NCBI GenBank assembly: GCA_017640785.1
Contig: JAEPPZ010000006.1
Coordinates: 62,001-126,000 of the forward strand
Source of the DNA: Balneola sp.
Lineage (GTDB): Bacteria; Bacteroidota; Rhodothermia; Balneolales; Balneolaceae
Direction of reading: 5' to 3'
Length of the DNA: 64,000 bases
Shown here: positions 54,756 to 63,822 of the stretch, in pieces
How the letters are laid out: each line of letters starts with the position of its first letter
Numbering within the stretch: position 1 is the first letter of the stretch
The notes under the pieces: generated by a model
Seen by the model: only the letters and a program-made list of their open reading frames with translations
The model's database searches: none
Told to the model about the DNA's origin: nothing
Program-made: the position numbers and the translations under genes

Positions 54756-55130
54756 TTAATCCTCTTCGTCTTCGGTGGGAGCTTTAGGTTGCTGATCTAC
54801 TTTATCGAATAGTTTCTCGATCTTGTTTACGTATTCAGCAGTATCATCCACATAGAAATGAAGTTCAGGAATTTTACGAACCTGATGTCTAATCTTGGCT
54901 GCTAAAGTATGTCGGATCTCATCGATATGATCATCGAGATGCTGATAAATTGCTTTTTCGTCTCTTCCCGGTGCAAACACACTTAGATACACTCTCGCAA
55001 TAGAAAGGTCGTCAGTCATCAATACTTTTGTAACGGTGATAAACGTACCGACAGGTTGATATTCTCGTTGAAGAATTTCACCTAAATCACGTTTTAGAAC
55101 ACCGCCTAAGCGTTCTGTTCTAATACTCAT
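54756..55130 (-). CDS. rbfA: 30S ribosome-binding factor A
   Basis: 124 aa KH-like protein for late 30S maturation. Typical N-terminus (RTERLGGVLKRDLGEILQ), and IRHQVRKIPELHFYVDDTAEY with the characteristic kinked helix. Acidic tail. Lies between infB and truB, 17 bp after infB. Confidence 0.94.
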   Translation of the reverse strand: MSIRTERLGGVLKRDLGEILQREYQPVGTFITVTKVLMTDDLSIARVYLSVFAPGRDEKAIYQHLDDHIDEIRHTLAAKIRHQVRKIPELHFYVDDTAEYVNKIEKLFDKVDQQPKAPTEDEED

Positions 55131-55147
55131 TTAAACCTCTTCTTTAC

Positions 55148-57940
55148 TTAATTTGCGTCTTCCAGCGTACGTTTCTCTTCAGTGATCTTGTAGCTTTCAA
55201 AGTTGTCGCCAACTTTAATATCATTGTAGTTTTGTATGCTGATACCACACTCATAACCGGCTGCTACTTCTTTCACATCATCTTTAAATCGTTTCAATGC
55301 TCCAACAGCACCATCATAAATAACAACACCATCACGAATTATACGAACCGGGTTATTTCTATCGATCTTGCCATCAAGTACATAACAACCTGCAATTGTA
55401 CCCACTTTAGATACTTTAAAGATCTCACGAACTTCAACGTTACCAAGAATTTGTTCTTTCAATTCAGGTGAAAGAAGGCCTTCAAGAGCATCTCTAACTT
55501 CATCCACAGCATCATAAATAACTGAGAATAATCGGATATCAATTTCTTCCGTTTCAGCAAGCTTACGAGCCTGTTGTGTAGGTCGAACCTGGAAACCGAT
55601 AATAATCGCATCGGAAGCAGAAGCTAACAATACATCAGATTCAGAAATCGCACCTGCACCTGTATGGATGATATTTACAGCAACCTCGTCATTACTGATC
55701 TTCTGTAATGAACCGGAAAGTGCTTCAATAGAACCGTCCACATCTGCTTTTATAATGATATTCAATTCAGAAACTTCACCAAGAGCTAATCTTCTTGAAA
55801 GATCATCAAGAGTCATGTGCTTGGTTTTTCTCATTGCCTGCTCACGACGTATTTGATTACGTTGACTTGCTACATCTTTAGCTGTTTTTTCATCTTCAGC
55901 TACTACTAGAGAGTCACCGGCCTGAGGCATTTCATCGAAACCCATAAGCTGAACCGGAGTTGCAGGACCTGCTTCTTTAATTCTTTCACCACGGTCATTT
56001 TCCATTGCACGAACTCTACCAAAACAAGGTCCAGCTACAAATGGATCACCAACTTTAAGCGTACCACCTTGTACAAGAACATTCGCAATAATACCTTTTC
56101 CTTTATCAAGTCTGGATTCAAGTACAACACCGTTTGCTCTTCGTCCGGGATTTGCTTTCAATTCTCTTAGTTCGGCTTCGATAAGAACTTTTTCGAGTAA
56201 CTCATCGATTCCTTCACCGGTTTTAGCAGAAACAAGTGCAAACTGAGTTTCTCCACCCCAATCCTCAACGATTACTCCATGATCAGAAAGCTGTTGCTTG
56301 ATCTTGTCAGGAGTTGAACCCGGCTTATCGATCTTGTTGATCGCTACTACCATTGGAACACCGGCAGCTTTTGCGTGATTAATTGCCTCAATAGTTTGGG
56401 GCATCACAGAATCATCAGCAGCAACTACTAGAATTACTATATCGGTTGCCTGAGCACCACGGGAACGCATTGCGGTAAAAGCCTCGTGACCCGGAGTATC
56501 CAGGAATGTAATTTGTTTCTCGTTATGCATAACAGAATAAGCACCAACGTGCTGCGTGATACCACCGGCCTCACCTTCTGCTACTCTTTCTTCACGAATG
56601 TAATCCAATAAAGAGGTTTTACCGTGATCAACGTGACCCATTACAGTAATAATCGGAGCGCGATCTTTAAGATCTTCCGGATTGTCCTCTTCGATCTCAA
56701 GTTCTTCATCCATTTCCTCAGCATCAATGAACTTGACTTCTTTGCCGAATTCTTCTGATACTAATTCTATGGTTCCCGCATCCAGTCTTTGGTTGATGGT
56801 GATCATCAAACCAATACTCATACATGCGGAAATAATATCGTTAACGCCTACTTCCAGTTCTTCTGCGAGGTCATTGGCAGTAATGAATTCGGTGACTTCA
56901 ATGACACCTGCTTCCATTTCTTCCATTTCCTGCATTTGTTGCAGTTCTTCCTCTCTTTCCTCTTTACGTTGACGTCTTCTCTTTCCACGCTTGCTACCAA
57001 CATTGGAATTACCCTGGATCTTCTGCATGGTCTCGCGCATCATGCGGTCCACATCAATCTCATCTACCTCAGATTTACCGGTTGGCTTACCCTTTGGCTT
57101 CTTACGGGTTTTATTTTTTGCTGATTTATTATCGTCGTCCTTCTTAGCTGTTGTAGCAGGTTTGGAATCATCACGATCCTTACGACGTTTTCTCTTCTTA
57201 CGCTTCTTGGTAGCGCCTGTTAAGTCATTGGTAAAGGAAGTTTTACCTAGAACTTTAGTCCCTTTTAACTTACCTGCTTTACCTTTTATAGTTTCCTTTT
57301 CTTCAGGCTCTTCTTCCTTCTGATCTTCTTCATCGTCATCATCAGAATCTTCATCGCTTTCATCATCAGAATCTTCTTCAACATCAGAATCTTCATCTTT
57401 GGATTCTTCCTCTTCCTCAGATTCTTCCTGATCTTCTACTTCTTCTTCTTTCTCAGGAGCAGGCTCAGTTTTAGTTTCCTCTTCTTCTTCTTCGGCAACT
57501 TCTTCTTCCTCATCAGCTGTTTCTTCTTCAGCAACTACCTCTGGCTCTTCTTCCTCCTCAACCTCAGGTTCTTCAACTTCTTCAACAGGCTCAAGAGGTA
57601 ACTCTTCTTCCTTCTCATCAGCTGCTGGCTCATCTTCAGGCTCTAAACCAAGAGACTCATCAATTGGTTCAAGTGAATCCAGCGTTACACTTTCATTTCT
57701 TTGGTCCATTATAGAACTACGGCGACTTTCATACTCTTCGCGGGATCTTTCATGATCCTGACTTTTAGCTTTATCTTCGCCATAGATTCCTTCCAAAACC
57801 GAATACATTTCCGGTGTTATTTTGAAATTCGGTCTATTAGCTACTTCAAAGTCTTCGCTTAATGCATCAACAATAGTTTGTGTTGTTACATTAAACTCTG
57901 AAGCAACTTTAAATAATGGTTTTGGTCTATTTATGGACAT
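55148..57940 (-). CDS. infB: Translation initiation factor IF-2
   Basis: GTPase that brings initiator tRNA to the 30S subunit. N-terminal IF2 domain, an extremely acidic linker at about residues 94-217, a Lys/Arg-rich stretch, then the G domain with G1 GHVDHGKT (about 434-441), DTPGHEAF, NKID, and domains II-IV ending NFESYKITEEKRTLED. 930 aa. The acidic linker is more extended than in most bacteria and is encoded by GAA/GAG/GAT-rich sequence that creates long false frames on the other strand. Confidence 0.96.
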   Translation of the reverse strand: MSINRPKPLFKVASEFNVTTQTIVDALSEDFEVANRPNFKITPEMYSVLEGIYGEDKAKSQDHERSREEYESRRSSIMDQRNESVTLDSLEPIDESLGLEPEDEPAADEKEEELPLEPVEEVEEPEVEEEEEPEVVAEEETADEEEEVAEEEEEETKTEPAPEKEEEVEDQEESEEEEESKDEDSDVEEDSDDESDEDSDDDDEEDQKEEEPEEKETIKGKAGKLKGTKVLGKTSFTNDLTGATKKRKKRKRRKDRDDSKPATTAKKDDDNKSAKNKTRKKPKGKPTGKSEVDEIDVDRMMRETMQKIQGNSNVGSKRGKRRRQRKEEREEELQQMQEMEEMEAGVIEVTEFITANDLAEELEVGVNDIISACMSIGLMITINQRLDAGTIELVSEEFGKEVKFIDAEEMDEELEIEEDNPEDLKDRAPIITVMGHVDHGKTSLLDYIREERVAEGEAGGITQHVGAYSVMHNEKQITFLDTPGHEAFTAMRSRGAQATDIVILVVAADDSVMPQTIEAINHAKAAGVPMVVAINKIDKPGSTPDKIKQQLSDHGVIVEDWGGETQFALVSAKTGEGIDELLEKVLIEAELRELKANPGRRANGVVLESRLDKGKGIIANVLVQGGTLKVGDPFVAGPCFGRVRAMENDRGERIKEAGPATPVQLMGFDEMPQAGDSLVVAEDEKTAKDVASQRNQIRREQAMRKTKHMTLDDLSRRLALGEVSELNIIIKADVDGSIEALSGSLQKISNDEVAVNIIHTGAGAISESDVLLASASDAIIIGFQVRPTQQARKLAETEEIDIRLFSVIYDAVDEVRDALEGLLSPELKEQILGNVEVREIFKVSKVGTIAGCYVLDGKIDRNNPVRIIRDGVVIYDGAVGALKRFKDDVKEVAAGYECGISIQNYNDIKVGDNFESYKITEEKRTLEDAN

Positions 57941-57999
57941 ATATGATTTTTTGTGTCTATTGAAAGTTAAATTACAAACCGGATGTTATTCCTTGCAAA

Positions 58000-59256
58000 T
58001 TAACCTTCTTCTTCGAACTCGTATCTGATCACATCCATGATCTTTTTAGCGAGTTCTGCGTCAATAACTTCTTTTGTTCTGTTTACCAACTCATCAGCAT
58101 TTAATTCCAATACTGCACGAGCGGTATCACAACCTATTTCGTGCAAAGCTGCAATCGCTTCTTTGCCAAAATCTTCCTCAAATTCTGCTAAGTCTATATC
58201 ATCTTCTTCTTCAACTTCACGGTATACATCAATTTCGCATTCAGCTAATTTTGATGCAAGACGGATATTAACTCCACCTTTACCAATTGCTTTTGATACT
58301 TCATCAGCCGGAACCAATACACTTGCGTTCTTGCCTTCTTCATCTAGTTCTACTTTAAGAACTTCAGCAGGCTGTAGTGCTCTTTTGATAAACTCATGCT
58401 TATCAGCAGTGTAATTAATTACATCAATATTTTCGTTCTGAAGTTCACGTACGATGGCATGAATTCTAATTCCCTTCATACCAACACATGCTCCAACAGG
58501 ATCAACTCTTTCATCGTGTGAAATAACCGCTACTTTAGAACGATCTCCCGGAGAACGGGCTATTTTCACCAAATCGATGATTCCGTCAAATACTTCTGGA
58601 ATTTCATTTTCAAATAGTCTTTCCAGGAATAACTCAGAAGTTCTGGAGATAATAACTGTAGGATTACCATTACGCATGTGAACTCCGGTCACAACTGCAC
58701 GGATAGTATCTCCTTTTCTGTAACGGTCTTTGTAGATCTGCTCGTTTTTTGGGAGCATTAATTCCACACCGTTATGATTTACTAAAATGTCTTTGTTCTG
58801 GCGAACCTGATAAACATCACCTAAAATAATTTCGCCAACACGATCTGTGTAGTCATCGTAAATATTGTCTTTCTCGATCTCGCGAATTCGTTGTGCCAGT
58901 TGTTGGCGAGCCATCATTACTGCACGACGACCAAAGTCAACGATCTGAACTTCCTGTGCTAATTCATCATACAGTTCAATATCCGGATCGATCTTTTTAG
59001 CATCTTCCAGAGAAATTTCTGCAACTTCATCGGTAAGTTCTTCTTTAGGAACTACTTCCTGAATGTGTAATATCTGTAGTTCTCCTCTGTCTGCATTCAA
59101 AATCACTGAGAATGCATCATCGGTTTCGTAAGTTTTACGAATCATTGTGCGGAACACATCCTCTAATATTGATAGCAATAGATCGCGATCAATTCCTTTT
59201 TCTTTTGCGATTTCTGCAAATGAGGAGATAATTTGTTTTGATAAGTCGTTCTGCAT
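58000..59256 (-). CDS. nusA: Transcription termination/antitermination factor NusA
   Basis: 418 aa: N-terminal RNA polymerase-binding domain, S1 domain (about 135-200: RVGEIILGDVYQVRQNKDILVNHN), two KH domains (VDPVGACVGMKGIRIHAIVREL and ADEVSKAIGKGGVNIRLASKL), and one helix-hairpin-helix-like end (LHEIGCDTARAVLEL). It lacks the two long C-terminal acidic repeats of E. coli NusA. Between rimP and infB, the conserved order. Confidence 0.95.
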   Translation of the reverse strand: MQNDLSKQIISSFAEIAKEKGIDRDLLLSILEDVFRTMIRKTYETDDAFSVILNADRGELQILHIQEVVPKEELTDEVAEISLEDAKKIDPDIELYDELAQEVQIVDFGRRAVMMARQQLAQRIREIEKDNIYDDYTDRVGEIILGDVYQVRQNKDILVNHNGVELMLPKNEQIYKDRYRKGDTIRAVVTGVHMRNGNPTVIISRTSELFLERLFENEIPEVFDGIIDLVKIARSPGDRSKVAVISHDERVDPVGACVGMKGIRIHAIVRELQNENIDVINYTADKHEFIKRALQPAEVLKVELDEEGKNASVLVPADEVSKAIGKGGVNIRLASKLAECEIDVYREVEEEDDIDLAEFEEDFGKEAIAALHEIGCDTARAVLELNADELVNRTKEVIDAELAKKIMDVIRYEFEEEG

Positions 59257-59276
59257 CAGCGTTGCTTAAGTATGTA

Positions 59277-59738
59277 TTAAATATTTGGGACGATCTTTGC
59301 TTCTTTTATATCGTCGAATAAAACCTTAACGGATTTCCCGTTTTGGTCTTCTAGCATAATTCCGTTTTCATCCATACCAACTATTATTCCTTCAGCCTTG
59401 TCGTATTCATCTTCTTTCTTGAATTTGACCTTAGCTTTTCGACCTTGATTCTTTTTGTACTGACGCACATCAGAAAGAGGTCTGCTAAGTCCCGGAGACG
59501 AAACATTTAGTCGATATTTATTTTCAAATAACTCGTGTGCTTCTATCAAAAACCCTAGTTCTCGGCTGATATCTGCACATTCATCCAGATTAACTCCACG
59601 ATCTTGTGCGTCCAGATATAACCATACCTCGTTCAAACCGCTACCGGTTTTATGTTCTATATCAACGACAAAGAGATCCTTAGACTCTACTAAAGGAGCC
59701 GCTAAGTCTTTAATTTTTTGTATGGTATCAAGCTGCAT
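59277..59738 (-). CDS. rimP: Ribosome maturation factor RimP
   Basis: 153 aa. N-terminal alpha/beta domain with EVWLYLDAQDRGVNLDECADISRELG and a C-terminal SH3-like domain (GRKAKVKFKKEDEYDKAEGIIVG); the NVSSPGLSRPL motif joins them. Needed for 30S assembly. First gene of the rimP-nusA-infB-rbfA-truB-ribF operon, with a promoter and a terminator-like hairpin directly upstream. Confidence 0.94.
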   Translation of the reverse strand: MQLDTIQKIKDLAAPLVESKDLFVVDIEHKTGSGLNEVWLYLDAQDRGVNLDECADISRELGFLIEAHELFENKYRLNVSSPGLSRPLSDVRQYKKNQGRKAKVKFKKEDEYDKAEGIIVGMDENGIMLEDQNGKSVKVLFDDIKEAKIVPNI

Positions 59739-59756
59739 GATCCGGGAAATAAGGAC

Positions 59757-59784
59757 AAAAAAAAGCGAGTGCCTTCACGACGCT
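59757..59784 (-). terminator. Terminator-like hairpin in the rimP leader (possible attenuator)
   Basis: Minus strand: AGCG, TC, GTG, loop AAGG, CAC, T, CGCT, then eight T residues. The stem is short (4 + 3 bp with a small internal loop) but the T-run is strong. It lies between the candidate promoter and rimP, with no upstream minus-strand gene for over 500 bp. Confidence 0.45.
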
Positions 59785-59797
59785 CACCTAGATTCTA

Positions 59798-59826
59798 AAT
59801 ATAGCCTTAATTATGGAATCTTTCAA
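59798..59826 (-). promoter_or_regulatory. Candidate promoter of the rimP-nusA-infB operon
   Basis: On the minus strand TTGAAA (59826-59821), 17-bp spacer, TATATT (59803-59798). The start would be near 59791, leaving a leader of about 50 nt that contains the terminator-like hairpin. Confidence 0.5.
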
Positions 59827-59910
59827 AGATTGATATAGGGTTTGTTTTGGAATAAAGGATATTCTTTAAAAATAAAATGTATTCCATAGTCTTATATAAA
59901 ATTTCACGTC

Positions 59911-60240
59911 CTTTCCACCGAGCCTGAAGGCTCTTCTAGTTTAAGGTGTAATTCTGAGCGGAGCTCCTCCGATTGAATTCCGCAGCTGAGCTACGTCCTA
60001 GTTCCGTACCTCCGGTGCGGAACGCCCCTGGAAGCTCTGCTTCCACTGGTATTAATTATTTAAGGTGTATAACATAGAGCCTGAACGATGTTAATAGCTA
60101 TTTCACTTACATCCACCGAGCCTAAAGGCTCTCCTTGTTTAAAGTGTACTATTTCAGCATTTAACAAGGAGGACATTTACGGCTAATGCGGAGCGGAGCT
60201 CCTCCGGTTGAATTCCGTAGCAGAGCTACGGAACTAGATT
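59911..60240. repeat. Intergenic cluster of hairpin modules (A1-B1-C1, A2-B2)
   Basis: In order: A1 hairpin GAGCCT-GA-AGGCTC (59920-59933) with tail TTCTAGTTTAA; B1 (59955-59996), with a GGAGCTCC-centred palindrome and a second stem; C1 (60001-60049), with stem GTTCCGTACC-TCC-GGTGCGGAAC then GGAAGC-TCT-GCTTCC; a partial A near 60076; A2 (60118-60131); B2 (60188-60236), ending in CCGTAGC-AGA-GCTACGG. No coding frame. The same modules recur at 60761-60860. Confidence 0.85.
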
Positions 60241-60324
60241 AAAAGACTTCAGATATCTTGAGGGCATTATTAAAAATGCACATAACAAAATAATAGAAAG
60301 GATTAGTATTTTTTTAAAAACTTC

Positions 60325-60678
60325 TCACTCTTTCTCAAAATACCTCCTTATTAGTTGGTATTTGTATGTTTGACCTTTTTTGTTTTTAAGAATAAAGTAT
60401 TCTTGGTTAGAATTTTTGATCAAAGTATCACCTACATCCATTACACTTGAAAGTCTTGGAAGTTCGCCATCTGGTTTATATGAAAACTCAAATTCCTTGC
60501 TCGGATGATCAGAAGTTTCGATATAATATCCGAATGCACCGTATTTAAACTCGGTGACAATACCATTGATTGTAGAATTATCAAACAAAATCATTTTTTG
60601 ATTCGGCTTTTCCCTACAATTTGAATTTGTAATCACCAATAAAAAAATACTTAAGGAGACTTTTAAAATTTTTTTCAT
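60325..60678 (-). CDS. Small lipoprotein of unknown function
   Basis: 117 aa from the ATG at 60678 (KKILKVSLSIFLLVITNSNC, Cys21, a plausible though weak lipobox). A second ATG seven codons upstream would put charged residues before the signal and is less likely. Mature part: IVTEFKYGAFGYYIETSDHPS, beta-rich, ending RYFEKE. No family recognised. Flanked on both sides by hairpin-repeat clusters. Confidence 0.65.
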   Translation of the reverse strand: MKKILKVSLSIFLLVITNSNCREKPNQKMILFDNSTINGIVTEFKYGAFGYYIETSDHPSKEFEFSYKPDGELPRLSSVMDVGDTLIKNSNQEYFILKNKKGQTYKYQLIRRYFEKE

Positions 60679-60754
60679 GTATTTATTCTCTTTTTTCATA
60701 TGTATCTAATAAGGTTTCTGTTGAACTCTGAGAAAAACCTTTCACTCGTTCCGT

Positions 60755-60860
60755 TTCCTCGTTCCGTTCCTCCGGTGCGGACGCCCATCAGAAGCTCTGA
60801 TTCCATTATTTGCAACTATATTCGTGCATAACGCCGAGCCTGAAGGCTCTCCTAGTTTAA
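60755..60860. repeat. Second hairpin-module cluster (C2-A3)
   Basis: C2 (60761-60805) repeats C1 with substitutions, including one arm change that weakens the second stem (AGAAGC-TCT-GATTCC). A3 hairpin GAGCCT-GA-AGGCTC is at 60836-60849, followed by TCCTAGTTTAA. The rest of the 315-bp gap before 61015 shows nothing else recognisable. Confidence 0.85.
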
Positions 60861-61014
60861 TACTTTCTATTCTGTCTTTCATCAAGAAAAATGTTTACGC
60901 CCACAAAACCTTAATTAAGAAATCTCTGACTCTCTTTTAAATTATTACCATTAATAACTTTTTTCTAAATCTTTACTCATCATTTTATATCATCCTGCAC
61001 ATTTCAAACTAACT

Positions 61015-63822
61015 ATGATTATGAAAAAGATTCTTTCTTCCTTTCTTGTTTTACTTATTGCACTTTTTATCTCTGATAATTCCAGCGCTCAACATGTTGA
61101 GTCTACAACAAAAGCTGAATTGGACACTTCTATTGAGCAGCGCGACAAACTCAGAGAATCATCAGCTTTTAAAAACTATCCACTCCGTAATGTAGGACCG
61201 GTGGTTATGAGTGGTCGCGTTTCTGATATTGCCGTACATCCGGAGAACAGCCGAATATTTTATGTGGGTTATGCTTCAGGAGGAGTTTACAAAACTGTGA
61301 ATAGCGGTAATACCATGAAACCTGTCTTCGATCATGAAGACGCCTTAGGAATTGGAGATCTTGCTATTTCCAGAGCAAACCCTGATGTGATCTGGGTTGG
61401 AACCGGAGAAAATAACAGCAGTCGTTCCAGTTATGCCGGTGCAGGCGTTTTCAAAAGTATGGATGGCGGAGAAACCTGGAAATACACGGGGTTGAGAAAC
61501 ACTCAGCATATTGGAAGAATCGTAACTCATCCTACAAATGAAGATATTGCCTGGGTTGGATCATTGGGAGCTTTGTATTCATACAACAATGAAAGAGGTG
61601 TGTATAAAACTACTGATGGTGGCGAAACATGGAGCAGAACTCTTTTTGTAAACGACAGCACCGGAGTGATTGATCTTGTAATCCACCCAACTGATCCGAA
61701 TATTCTTTGGGCTTCTACCTGGGAGAAAGATCGAAAAGCGTGGAATTTTAAAGAAGGCGGAAACGGATCTTCTATTTATAAATCAACTGATGGAGGTGAA
61801 TCCTGGAGCAAATCAGTAAAAGGATTTCCTCAGGGAGATTTTGTTGGGAGAATTGGTTTAGACGTGAGCCTAAGTAATCCGGACGTGATCTACGCTATTT
61901 TGGACAATCAGTTTGAAGTCAAAGAAGAAAGAGATTCTGATAGCGATGCACTTACGCAGACCTCATTTATCGAAATGTCTGATAAAGACTTTAAAGAGCT
62001 GGATAATAAAAAACTGGAAACGTTCCTTCGCAGAAATGGCTTCCCAGAAAAGTACACTGCAAAGAGTGTTAAAGCGGATGTCGAGAATGGAAAATATAAG
62101 CCAAAAGCTTTAGGTGAATTTCTTGGAGATGCGAATGCTGCACTTTTCAACACCAGTATCAAGGGTTTGGAAGTGTATCGTTCTGATGATGGCGGAGAAA
62201 GCTGGAATATCACTCATGATTACGAAATTCCGGGTGTTTATAATACCTATGGATATTATTTCGGAGAGATTAGAGTTGATCCAAATGATGAGAATATAAT
62301 CTATGCATTAGGGGTTCCTTTCATAAAATCTACCGACGGTGGAAAAAGCTGGACACGAAAAGCAGCTAACGATCCTGTTCACGCAGATCAACAAGCACTG
62401 TGGATAGACCCGAACGATTCTGAGCATATACTTTTAGGTAACGATGGTGGGTTGTATGAAAGTCATGACGGAGGTGAAAATTTCATTCATCACAATTCTG
62501 AAGCTGTAGGCCAATTTTATACTGTAAGTGTAGATATGGAAAAACCTTATAATATCTATGGAGGATTACAAGATAATGGCACTTTTGTTGGACCTTCTAC
62601 CTCCACACCAAATAGAAACAGACCTTGGGAAAGATTGTTTGGTGGAGATGGTATGCATGTTTTTGCTAATCCGAATAATGCAGATCTAGTTTATGTAGGT
62701 TTCCAATACGGAAATTACTTTCGTTTAGACAGAGATAAAGGAACTTCTTCCCGAATTACTCCACGCCATGAAGTTGGAGAACCACGCTACCGCTACAACT
62801 GGAATACACCTGTAAACCTAAGTCATCATAATCCTGATGTGGTTTATTTCGGATCTCAAAAGCTAAGCAGGTCTTTAGATAGAGGTGAAACATGGACGGC
62901 AATCAGTCCTGATCTCACTAATGATCATCCGAATGGAAATGTCCCCTACTCTACTATAACCACAATTGCAGAATCCCCTTTAGACTTCAATCAAATTTGG
63001 GTTGGTACAGATGATGGTAATATTCAACTAACACGAGATGGTGGTGCCAGCTGGATCAATGTAACCGGAAGCATTCCTAAAGATCTCTGGGTAAGTGAAG
63101 TTCACGCTTCTGTTCATGACAAAGGAACAGCATACGTTTCTCTTAATGGATATCGTTTCGATGATTTTGATACTTACCTATATAAAACAACTGATTTCGG
63201 CAAAACATGGAAATCTTTGAAAGGTAATCTTCCAAATGAGGTCGCTAATGTGATTGTTCAGGATCCTGTAGTTCCTTCCATTCTTTATGCAGGATTGGAT
63301 CATGGCACTTACATCAGTTTCAATGATGGTAACGAATGGCATTATCTGAACCAACTTCCTAATGTGGCAAGCTATGATATGGTTGTTCATCCTCGTGAAC
63401 ATGAACTGGTTATTGGTACACACGGTAGAAGTATCTGGGTAATGGACGTTAAACCTCTTCATAAACTCTCTAAAAGAATAAATGAAAAGGTAACCGGATT
63501 TTCACCGGAAGACATTCGTTACTCAAACAGATGGGGATCTCAGTTTGCACCATATAGAGAACCTTTTAATCCGAGTGTGGATCTGATGTATTTCGTTTCA
63601 AACAAAAATGGAGATTCAGTCGAAATATCCGTTAAAAATAAAGAAGACAACAAAGTATTCACTACTAAACAGAGTGCTGAATATGGTTTTAATGTATTTG
63701 AATGGGATTTGGTAATTGATACAGATAGAGACGGTAATAAATCTTACATTCAGAAAGGTGAATACACCATCGAATACAAAGTTGGAAGATCAATACATAT
63801 TACAAGTTTCAATGTTAAATAG
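61015..63822 (+). CDS. Exported sortilin/BNR-repeat protein (VPS10-like glycosyl hydrolase family)
   Basis: 935 aa with signal peptide (KKILSSFLVLLIALFISDNSSAQ); the ATG two codons later is an equal start candidate. The protein is a beta-propeller with repeated Asp-boxes: SMDGGETW, TTDGGETW, STDGGESW, SDDGGESW, STDGGKSW, RDGGASW. This is the VPS10/sortilin-type family commonly annotated as glycosyl hydrolase in Bacteroidota, for which enzymatic activity is not clear. Its 3' end overlaps the next gene by 11 nt. Confidence 0.88.
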   Translation: MIMKKILSSFLVLLIALFISDNSSAQHVESTTKAELDTSIEQRDKLRESSAFKNYPLRNVGPVVMSGRVSDIAVHPENSRIFYVGYASGGVYKTVNSGNTMKPVFDHEDALGIGDLAISRANPDVIWVGTGENNSSRSSYAGAGVFKSMDGGETWKYTGLRNTQHIGRIVTHPTNEDIAWVGSLGALYSYNNERGVYKTTDGGETWSRTLFVNDSTGVIDLVIHPTDPNILWASTWEKDRKAWNFKEGGNGSSIYKSTDGGESWSKSVKGFPQGDFVGRIGLDVSLSNPDVIYAILDNQFEVKEERDSDSDALTQTSFIEMSDKDFKELDNKKLETFLRRNGFPEKYTAKSVKADVENGKYKPKALGEFLGDANAALFNTSIKGLEVYRSDDGGESWNITHDYEIPGVYNTYGYYFGEIRVDPNDENIIYALGVPFIKSTDGGKSWTRKAANDPVHADQQALWIDPNDSEHILLGNDGGLYESHDGGENFIHHNSEAVGQFYTVSVDMEKPYNIYGGLQDNGTFVGPSTSTPNRNRPWERLFGGDGMHVFANPNNADLVYVGFQYGNYFRLDRDKGTSSRITPRHEVGEPRYRYNWNTPVNLSHHNPDVVYFGSQKLSRSLDRGETWTAISPDLTNDHPNGNVPYSTITTIAESPLDFNQIWVGTDDGNIQLTRDGGASWINVTGSIPKDLWVSEVHASVHDKGTAYVSLNGYRFDDFDTYLYKTTDFGKTWKSLKGNLPNEVANVIVQDPVVPSILYAGLDHGTYISFNDGNEWHYLNQLPNVASYDMVVHPREHELVIGTHGRSIWVMDVKPLHKLSKRINEKVTGFSPEDIRYSNRWGSQFAPYREPFNPSVDLMYFVSNKNGDSVEISVKNKEDNKVFTTKQSAEYGFNVFEWDLVIDTDRDGNKSYIQKGEYTIEYKVGRSIHITSFNVK

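Noticed and set aside
56682-57323. Long plus-strand open frames opposite infB (96-111 codons)
   Set aside because: They mirror the acidic and basic low-complexity linker of IF-2 (Ser/Leu/Phe-rich products) and have no start context; infB is certain.
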